A DNA stretch of 64,000 bases from positions 50,307,422-50,371,421 of the forward strand of contig NC_063445.1 in NCBI RefSeq assembly GCF_020379485.1, given 5' to 3'. Positions within the stretch are counted from its first letter, which is position 1; each line of letters starts with the position of its first letter. A program made the position numbers and the translations under genes. The stretch is from Brassica napus (taxonomy: Eukaryota > Streptophyta > Magnoliopsida > Brassicales > Brassicaceae). The notes beneath the pieces were generated by a model that was not told the DNA's origin, did no database searches, and saw only the letters and a program-made list of their open reading frames with translations. Below are positions 57,395-64,000 of the stretch, piece after piece.

Positions 57395-57880
57395 ATGATA
57401 GCACTAAATTTTTTTTTTATCACAAATATAGATTCTAAAGATCAAAATGATCAAATATTTCATTAAAGAGGTAAATATACATTTATACTCCTAGGGTTAA
57501 CTAATCCAAACCTTAGGGTTTAGAATTACGGGATGGAGATTTGGGATTAAGGTTTAAAATTTTATAAAATAAAAAATAAATATTAAAAATTTGAAAATAA
57601 AAATTTTAAAAATAGTTCCAAAAAGTATTTTCAAATTACAAAAAGAAAATTTGAAAAAAAAACAAAAAAACAAATTTCAAAAAAAAAATTTCAAAAAAAA
57701 AGTTTGAATTTGAAAACATATAATCTAAAACTATAAAAAAAAATTTTATTTTTTTATATATTTAGGGTATTATGGTCCTTTTAACTATTAAATGAAACAT
57801 TTTTGTCATTTTCCTCTTTGTAGTCTATTTTTGTGACCAAAATTTGAAAATAGTCTATTCAGTTACCGTTTTTGTTTTTT
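57395..57880. mobile_element. MITE with ~90-bp degenerate inverted repeats (probably Mutator-type)
   Basis: The left arm (atcacaaatatagattctaa…tttcattaaagagg) pairs imperfectly with the inverted right arm (gtcacaaaaatagactacaa…tttcatttaatagtt). The centre carries ccttagggtttag-like pieces and an A-rich run. I could not define the terminal duplication, so the class is inferred from arm length. It ends about 100 bp before the CYP71B start codon. Confidence 0.6.
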
Positions 57881-57892
57881 TGAACAAAAGTG

Positions 57893-57914
57893 GGTATATA
57901 TATATATATATATA
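57893..57914 (+). promoter_or_regulatory. TATA-rich microsatellite at the CYP71B core promoter
   Basis: GGG(TA)10 lies about 72–93 bases before the ATG at 57986, where a TATA box is expected. It could act as the TATA element; its repeat number may vary. Confidence 0.4.
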
Positions 57915-57985
57915 GAAAGCACAAGCGTCCTTCATCATCATATTATTACTCGAGAAAACTTGAGACGTAGGCTGTACACAAAAAC

Positions 57986-60138
57986 ATGGCTACTATTTGG
58001 TTTCTATCACTTCTCTTCGTCACTAGTGTTCTTCTCGCCGCCTTCAAACGCAAGAAGCAGCAACGACGACCACCATCTCCTCCTGGTTTACCTATCATCG
58101 GAAACTTACACCAGCTCGGAGAGTTACCGCATCAATCCCTATGGAAACTCTCCAAAAAGTACGGTCCCGTGATGTCTTTGAAGCTTGGGAGAGTCCCAAC
58201 GGTCGTAGTTTCTTCCTCTGAAACAGCTAAACAAGCTCTGAAAATCCATGACCTCCATTGTTGTAGCCGTCCAAGCTTAGCAGGTACCATAACACTCATT
58301 CAACCTATACTAAAGCTATAACAGCGTCGGTTATTTTTAAACCATCGCCATCGTAACCACTGGTTTATCCATGATTTTTAAATGCGGCCTCATAATCACG
58401 GTTTAGTCACGAATTTTAACTGTGGCTATAATATCCGTGATTTATAACTGCGGCTATAAAAGCCACCATTTTGTTACAATTAATAAACCGTAGTTATATA
58501 GTTTTGAAAGATCATAGCTATTTCTAAAGGTTTACCCACAAGTTTTGAAAAATCATGGTTATTTTTAATTCGTAGCTAAATCACGACGAATCTGTGGTTT
58601 TCAGCTTTAGTCACGATTTTTATGTGACTAGTCCGTAGCTATGTCAAAATATTTTACTCAACATATATTAAAGTTTTGTCTCTACATTAGAATTCAATAA
58701 AAATGAAGTGTTGATCATTTTTCAGGGCCAAGAGAGCTCTCTTACAATTACCTGGACATTGTTTTCTCTCCCTATGATGATTACTGGAAAGAACTAAGGA
58801 GGATGTGTGTGCAAGAACTTTTCAGTGCTAAACGAGTTCACTTGATTCAACCTATCAAGGACGAGGAAGTCAAGAAACTGATAGACACAGTAAAAGAATC
58901 AGCTTCTCAAGGAAGTCCGGTTAACTTGAGCGAAAAGTTTCTTGCTTTAAATGTAAGCGTGATATGCAAGGCAGCTTTTGGGTTGAGTTTCCAAGGAACT
59001 GTGCTCAACAATGACAGCTTCGACAAGTTGATACGTGAGGCTTTTCTGTTCTTGGGGAGCTTCTCTGCCTCGGATTTTTTCCCCAATGGCGGCTGGATCA
59101 TCGACCGGCTCACGGGACTACAAGGCCGGAGAGAGAAGAGCGTGAGAGATCTTGATGCGTTCTATGAACAAATGTTTGATTTGCATAAACATGAAAACAA
59201 AGATGGTGTTGAAGATTTCGTGGACTTGCTCTTGAGGTTGGAGAAAGGAGAAACTGTTCTTGGAAATGACAAGCTCACGAGAAACCATATCAAAGCAATC
59301 TTGATGGTAACTATTCAAAATTTACAATACTTTCACAATCACAGCCGGTCCTGAATATATCCAAGTAAAATATTCGTTTTGGCTCCTAAAATTTTCCGAG
59401 TTAATACATATTCCCTTAAATTGTTAAAAAAAAATTTAGAAAAAAATCCTTTAAAATTTGTTTAAGGCTCCCTAAATCTGGCTAACAATACTTCAGACTC
59501 TTTAACATTTATTACTTTGGATTTTATCACAGAACGTTCTTCTTGGAGCCATAAGTACTTCTGCAATAACAATGACATGGGCAATGGCAGAACTTATGAG
59601 AAACCCTCGAGCAATGAAGAAAGTGCAATCTGAAATCAGAAACCAATTGGGGAACAAGTCAGTGATCACCTTGGATGACATAGAGCAGCTCCATTACCTG
59701 AAAATGGTGATCAAGGAAACATGGAGGCTACATACTCCAGCACCTCTTCTGGTTCCAAGAGAAGTAATGTCTGAATTTGAGATCAATGGCTACATGATTC
59801 AACCCAAGACACTGCTCTATGTGAACGCATGGGCTATCGGACGTGATCCCGAGACATGGAAAGATCCAGAGATGTTTCTCCCCGAGAGGTTTATGGATAA
59901 TAACATTGATGCAAAGGGACAGAACTTTGAGCTCTTACCCTTTGGAAGTGGTAGGAGAATATGTCCTGGAATGTACATGGGGACAACAATGGTGGAGTTT
60001 GGTCTTGCTAATATGTTGTTTCAGTTTGAGTGGAAATTACCAGAAGACATGGTGGTCAAAGATATGGACATGGAAGAATCTCCTGGACTCACTGTGGGCA
60101 TGAAAAATGACCTTCTACTTGTTCCTGTTAAGTATTGA
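57986..60138 (+). CDS. CYP71B: CYP71B-type cytochrome P450 (intact, 3 exons, 494 aa)
   Basis: Exons are 57986–58283, 58726–59306 and 59533–60138, with GT/AG junctions, giving 494 aa. It is an ER-bound monooxygenase of the CYP71 clan; the substrate is unknown. Seen: N-terminal anchor (residues 2–20), [18 protein letters not shown] hinge, WKELRR in helix C, K-helix E355-T-W-R358, PERF 410–413, and heme loop [10 protein letters not shown] 430–439 with Cys437. The I-helix has G298-A-I-S301-T302-S instead of an acidic residue before Thr. RLHT replaces the common RLHP. The last intron (before NVLLG) is normal for CYP71; the first, after LAG, is unusual in my memory of CYP71B genes. It resembles the Arabidopsis chromosome 3 CYP71B group, consistent with the LEA and S21 neighbours. 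Confidence 0.92.
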
Positions 60139-60952
60139 GAACACTGATCGCTTCAGAGTTTAAAAAGCTATATGTATGTGCGTTCTTCATGAAATTATAA
60201 AATAAAATTTAGCACCTATTCTACCGAAATAAAGTCTTTTCTTGTGTTATTTTGTTTTTTTTCTTATCGTATTAATTCAACCAGAATTGTTGCATTACGT
60301 TCCAAAACATTGTTCATGGCTTCATTGGATAATATATGGCTCCTTTCTTAGATAACACGTCTCGTATTGAATGTCAATGATGTCTCAAGGGATAGTTTAT
60401 ATATCTTTGGTGCTTTAATGGACAAAAGAATCTCATATATATAACTTTTTGAGTTTCAGTATGCAAGTAATTAGTAACAACACAAGTAAAAAATTTTAAC
60501 ATAAAAAACATTACAAGCAAAACGTTTGGTATTATTCTTTTCCTCTCGTGTAACAACATCTATAAAGTTAAAATTCATAAAACGACCTCTTAATTTAAGT
60601 ACATCAAAACAGTTTAATATGAGGTAAGTATTTCAAACTTAAAAATCAAGAAGAGACTCATCTTAAAACCTGTGAAATATTCATGAAAAACTGGGGGTTT
60701 TTTTTTTTGGTATCTTCAAATTGGTTTAATATTAGAAATACACAAATAACTAAATTGTACTAAAATACTATATAAACTATATTTTAAAATATTATACTAA
60801 TGGAGATGTTTGTTTAGTTCTATTTTTCGAGAACTAGTAACGCATATGGGATCAAATGATTAAGATTAATAAACTTTGTAGCATCAATTAGTACGCACAG
60901 AAAATTAATTATTTCTAAAGGTATCGAGAAAAAAATGGACCAAACGCATACG
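60139..60952. other. 3' regions between convergent CYP71B and LEA/NHL genes
   Basis: The genes are convergent, so this holds both 3' UTRs. An aataaa-like signal is at about 60200 (aaataaaat). The remainder is AT-rich. No further gene is seen. Confidence 0.5.
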
Positions 60953-62026
60953 CTAGCGTTTGGTACTGCATCTTCTAGCTCGCATAGTTCCTGAAGGAGG
61001 ACTATTCAAAGAAAAGCTGCAATGAGTATGCAACCGATACGAGTACCTAAACAACGCCCCTAAGTTCGAACGTGCATGAAACGTCCCTCTCAGGTTCAAC
61101 AAAACCGGACCGGTTTCAATCTGACGCTGCAGCTCTCTGCTCTGCTCTTGCTGGAGCCTCACTTGACTGCTCACGAGATGAACACTAGCAAACATCGACA
61201 TCTTCTTAGGAATCTCGAAAGGCGCAACGTATGATGTCGCTATAAGAGTGTTGTAATAGTAAAGGTCGAAGGTTATGTAGTTGAACTCAACGCTGCTTTT
61301 CTTGTTTGGGTTTGTGAAGTTTGCTAAAAAGGTTAGGTCACCGTTGAGGAGAAACCCCATGTCGAGGTAAGCAGCGTTTAGGTTAGCGGACGAGATATCG
61401 ATGTGAGGAGAGCGTGGACGGTACACTAGGTAGACGATGAGGACGATAAGACCGCCGAGGATGAGAATGATCCAGAAGATTACACAGCAGAAGGCCGCTG
61501 ACCAAGTCATTGCGTTTGTCTGGTCTCTTGAAGGTGGTGGTAGCTGTTGGCCTCTGCGGTGATGAGGTGATGGTGTTGTGTTTCTCCATGGAGTTGGTTT
61601 GGCTATTGGAGGTAGTGTTGTTGTGTAGCCTCCGGGGGCAATGCGTGGTTGTTGTGGTGGAGGTGGTGGAGGTGGAGATCTTTGTTGTTGTTGTTGTTGA
61701 TGATGGCCTTCAGGGATTAATAGTAACGGTCTTTTTGAAGATTTTGGAGTTTTTTTTTGTGGTGGTTTCTCTTTAGGGGTTGATAGTAATGGTATTTTTG
61801 AAGTTTTCCGCGGGGGTAGTCTCTCTTCAGGGCTAAGTGGTAAAGGTGTTTCGGAAGGAGGGATAGGACCTTTACGGTGGCGATCACGAGGCTTGATTAG
61901 GATTCCAGGTGGTGGAGCATTTGGGTGAGATTGTGAGGTAGAGGCACCACCACCTTTGAGAGGTTGATTCTGCGATGGAAGACGCGCGAAATGAGGGTTG
62001 GTTTCATGGTGATGATGGTGAGACAT
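60953..62026 (-). CDS. LEA hydroxyproline-rich / NHL (LEA_2) membrane protein, 357 aa, single exon
   Basis: The protein begins MSHHHHHETNPHF and has a long Pro/Lys/Gln-rich cytosolic N-terminus with Q6 and P7 runs. One membrane segment follows at about residues 174–203 (FCCVIFWIILILGGLIVLIVYLVY), then PRSPHIDISSANLNAAYLD and the LEA_2/NHL β-sandwich (LTFLANFTNPNKKSSVEF, IATSYVAPFEIPKKMSM). Family members are plasma-membrane proteins linked to defence or desiccation. It matches what I recall of At3g26350 in architecture and position. A dead fragment of it lies at 33880–35835. No break is seen. The ATG at 62026 is preceded by a CT/GA-rich leader. Confidence 0.9.
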   Translation of the reverse strand: MSHHHHHETNPHFARLPSQNQPLKGGGASTSQSHPNAPPPGILIKPRDRHRKGPIPPSETPLPLSPEERLPPRKTSKIPLLSTPKEKPPQKKTPKSSKRPLLLIPEGHHQQQQQQRSPPPPPPPQQPRIAPGGYTTTLPPIAKPTPWRNTTPSPHHRRGQQLPPPSRDQTNAMTWSAAFCCVIFWIILILGGLIVLIVYLVYRPRSPHIDISSANLNAAYLDMGFLLNGDLTFLANFTNPNKKSSVEFNYITFDLYYYNTLIATSYVAPFEIPKKMSMFASVHLVSSQVRLQQEQSRELQRQIETGPVLLNLRGTFHARSNLGALFRYSYRLHTHCSFSLNSPPSGTMRARRCSTKR

Positions 62027-62232
62027 TTAGAGGAAGGATGTAAGAAGAGAACATCAAAAGGAAACTGAATGTAAGAAATGTGTGGGAGAGGGAGAGAGGG
62101 AGATTTCAACTGTTTCTCTGTTTCTAAATTGGTGAGAGAGAGATGATAACTTGATGAGAAGTTCAAGTAAGGATTCTTGTTGTGGGAAATAATCTCTCTA
62201 ACATAAAGAATGAAACTAATACACCCAAGCAA

Positions 62233-62884
62233 GTAATCTTTTTTTTAGATTCTTTGTCCTTTGCACTAAACAAAACACAGAGAATGATTATTAAACATTC
62301 TCTCTCTCTTTTTTTTTGCTCTCATTTTATAATTTCCCTGTCATTATAATTAGCCCAATTTTCTTTTCTTTTTTCTTCTAGAACTTCAAAATTTTCAATT
62401 CTGAATTTGTAAAATGTTTCAGAGAGGAGCCGTTGGGTACCTTACTGAACTATCATGGCTTTGGGGATGATTGTTCACTACCTTCTTTGGCATGAATAAT
62501 GGCTGGTACAGAAAAAAACAATACAAGGAGAGAAAGGCTAATAGTCATTCAGAGGCGCAGATAAGCAGGGTTCTGTCTCCTGTCATGAACTATCTAAGGA
62601 TCTCATGATCAACTTTGAGTACATGTACACTTCTTGGATCTGATGTTGGTTATAGAAAACTAAAGAAAGACAAGCCTTTATTCATAGATTAAACAACTAA
62701 TGGTAATCCAAGATTATACCAAACTCCACATTGATTCCATTCATCAGAAAAGTTCAAAACAACAAAAAAAAAAAAAAATGGATCGCAAGTGTGTTATATC
62801 ACAGATACTAGCACTGATCAACATTCGCTCCTCCAAAATGTAACTGAAAGAAGATGATGAATGGTTATAGCAGAAGCTCAGCTC
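62233..62884. other. Divergent/intergenic region between LEA/NHL and S21
   Basis: Contains the presumed promoter of the LEA/NHL gene and the 3' end of the S21 gene. There is an A16-like run near 62763. No additional gene is seen. Confidence 0.5.
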
Positions 62885-63575
62885 TCACAAACCCCTGCAA
62901 AGAGAAGAACATGAGAGAAACCATTACAACATGTAGACTCCTATTATAAACACAAAGCTTACTCTACAACAATGATCCGAGAACAGATCTTTGAGTGTAT
63001 GTTCTTGCAGCACCTTTACTAAAGTCTCAAGCTTTTCTCATACCCAAATCATTCAAACCAAACAAAAACCAAAAAATTTCATAAGAAGATTAAATGTGAG
63101 TACATGATTCTAGCCTAGATATATCACCAACCAAACAGACCAACCATTAAGCTTACTCTGCAACAATGGTCCAAGAACAGAACCTAACACTCTACGTTCT
63201 TGTACCATCTTTACTAAAGTCTCAACCTTTTTATGTCATCTCATCTCACAAAACCAAAGCATCAACCTTTAAACTGCCATACCTGACTTTCTTGATGAGG
63301 ATGGACTGTAGCTTGCGAGCAAAGTCAATGGATTTGATCTTCCGCTCAAGATTCTTCCTAGCGAGAACCTTCTTCTCCGAGTTCTTGATGTGATGAGTCT
63401 GCTGCGCTTTGATCAGCCTCTCCATCCCGCTCGACTGCATCTTCCTCTGCAGTATCGTCAGCGCCTTGTCCAGATCCCCTGAGAACACCTTCACCCTTAT
63501 CCCTCTCTCCTGCTGCAGCTGGCTGTGACTCGGCCGAGTCAGTAGTCCCGTGACTCGCTTCGCTATCGTGTTCAT
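62885..63575 (-). CDS. Ribosomal protein S21 family (mitochondrial-type), 100 aa, 2 exons
   Basis: Exon 1, 63575–63283, starts MNTIAKRVTGLL. It contains the S21 core: GIRVKVFSGDLDKALTILQRKMQSSGMERLI, then KNSEKKVLARKNLERKI and LQSILIKKV. The donor AG|GTATGG at 63283/63282 joins a tiny last exon (62894–62885) reading R-G-L-stop after acceptor TTTGCAG. Without this splice the frame would run through to an implausible tail. bS21 proteins sit on the small ribosomal subunit near the mRNA 5' end; the N-terminus fits a short mitochondrial presequence. In Arabidopsis I recall an S21-family gene (At3g26360) next to the LEA gene. Confidence 0.85.
62959..63235. repeat. Duplicated ~80-bp segment within the S21 intron
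   Basis: aagcttactct(a/g)caacaatg…gaacag…gttcttg…acc…tttactaaagtctcaa occurs at 62959–63035 and again at 63150–63228, about 80% identical, in direct orientation and 191 bp apart. Confidence 0.8.
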
Positions 63576-63653
63576 CTTTTCTCGAGAAGTAAAAATGTTT
63601 TCTCTTTTCACTCGATTTCTGCGACGAAACAGAGTTTCGAGAGTAATGAGCAA

Positions 63654-63654
<1 letters not shown>

Positions 63655-63684
<30 letters not shown>
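63655..63684. repeat. (GA)n microsatellite in the S21 5' leader region
   Basis: About 15 GA units followed by A10. On the transcript strand it is a CT-rich tract 80 bases before the ATG, common in plant leaders and core promoters. Confidence 0.8.
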
Positions 63685-63689
<5 letters not shown>

Positions 63690-64000
63690 AAAAAACGGAT
63701 CTGGGTTTCGGCCTACCTGTCACTTCGTTGGTCGGAATCTCGCCGGAGAGATTGGAGAATGACTAGGGTTAAAAAGAGCTAAAGCTAGCGATGGAGAAAA
63801 CGAGATAACTTAGGGGTTATTTAGTAGTTATAATAAAAATAGGAGGATATATTTCTAAATATAGAATACCTTAAACCTCTGATGGAGCTTAAGTATCTTG
63901 ACTGTTAAGATGAATGGCCATTTACATTGACACTTGCTCTTGAAAGTTACTTCCAAGTATCTTTAGAATGGTTTGTTTGATGTCACCTTACTAGGAAATC
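63685..64000. other. Upstream region of S21, no further gene
   Basis: This is the promoter side of the S21 gene. A leader-like splice donor is possible, but nothing is firm. The window ends without another coding start. Confidence 0.4.

Noticed and set aside
1..64000. An integrated DNA virus (pararetrovirus) as source of reverse transcriptases
   Set aside because: Every RT is assignable to LINE or Ty1/copia by domain order, LTRs or poly(A), and no movement or coat protein motifs were seen.

Overview
The window is plant nuclear DNA, almost certainly Brassicaceae (Brassica/Raphanus-like). The basis is an intact CYP79 cytochrome P450 that I recognise as CYP79C-type (a glucosinolate/aldoxime-pathway family), a CYP71B P450, and a right-hand gene order CYP71B – LEA/NHL – mitochondrial-type S21 that I recall from Arabidopsis chromosome 3 (around At3g26290–At3g26360). 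TE types are also typical of crucifers: CACTA elements with CACTACAAGAAAA ends, Helitrons, Ty1/copia, L1-type LINEs, a tRNA-derived SINE and several MITE families. About 85% of the window is transposon or pseudogene. I see no rRNA, tRNA, organellar or bacterial signal.

Layout. 1–6.3 kb: end of a CACTA element that breaks a LINE relic, then a longer decayed LINE. 6.9–10.7 kb: Helitron 3' end (hairpin + CTAG) with an RPA/OB-fold-like gene relic. 11.4–26.5 kb: duplication unit A, a wrecked CYP79C copy (solo LTR, LINE fragment, nonsense codons, frameshifts, a 5.2-kb CACTA in the last exon), then a small Helitron and a SINE. 26.7–31.4 kb: a very young Ty1/copia element (2 differences between 287-bp LTRs) broken by one in-frame stop. 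31.5–33.3 kb: gene fragments (HD-Zip I, an unknown ORF). 33.9–35.8 kb: a LEA gene fragment split by a 1.6-kb solo LTR. 36.4–41.1 kb: an older decayed copia element. 41.6–51.0 kb: hAT MITE, then unit B carrying the one intact CYP79C gene, with a Helitron and a Harbinger-type MITE upstream and a Mutator-type MITE in intron 2. 51.0–57.0 kb: unit C, where only the end of the CYP79C gene survives, around a LINE > CACTA > CACTA nest. 57.4–64 kb: MITE, intact CYP71B, intact LEA/NHL gene, intact small S21 gene.

How the genes work together. The live genes are CYP79C (46.5–50.2 kb), CYP71B (58.0–60.1 kb), the LEA/NHL membrane protein and S21. CYP79 enzymes make aldoximes from amino acids and CYP71-clan enzymes often consume them, so an 8-kb CYP79–CYP71 neighbourhood could be a small metabolic pair; this is inference. 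The three CYP79C units serve as each other's empty-site controls: at least seven insertions can be polarised because a sister unit still carries the uninterrupted sequence.
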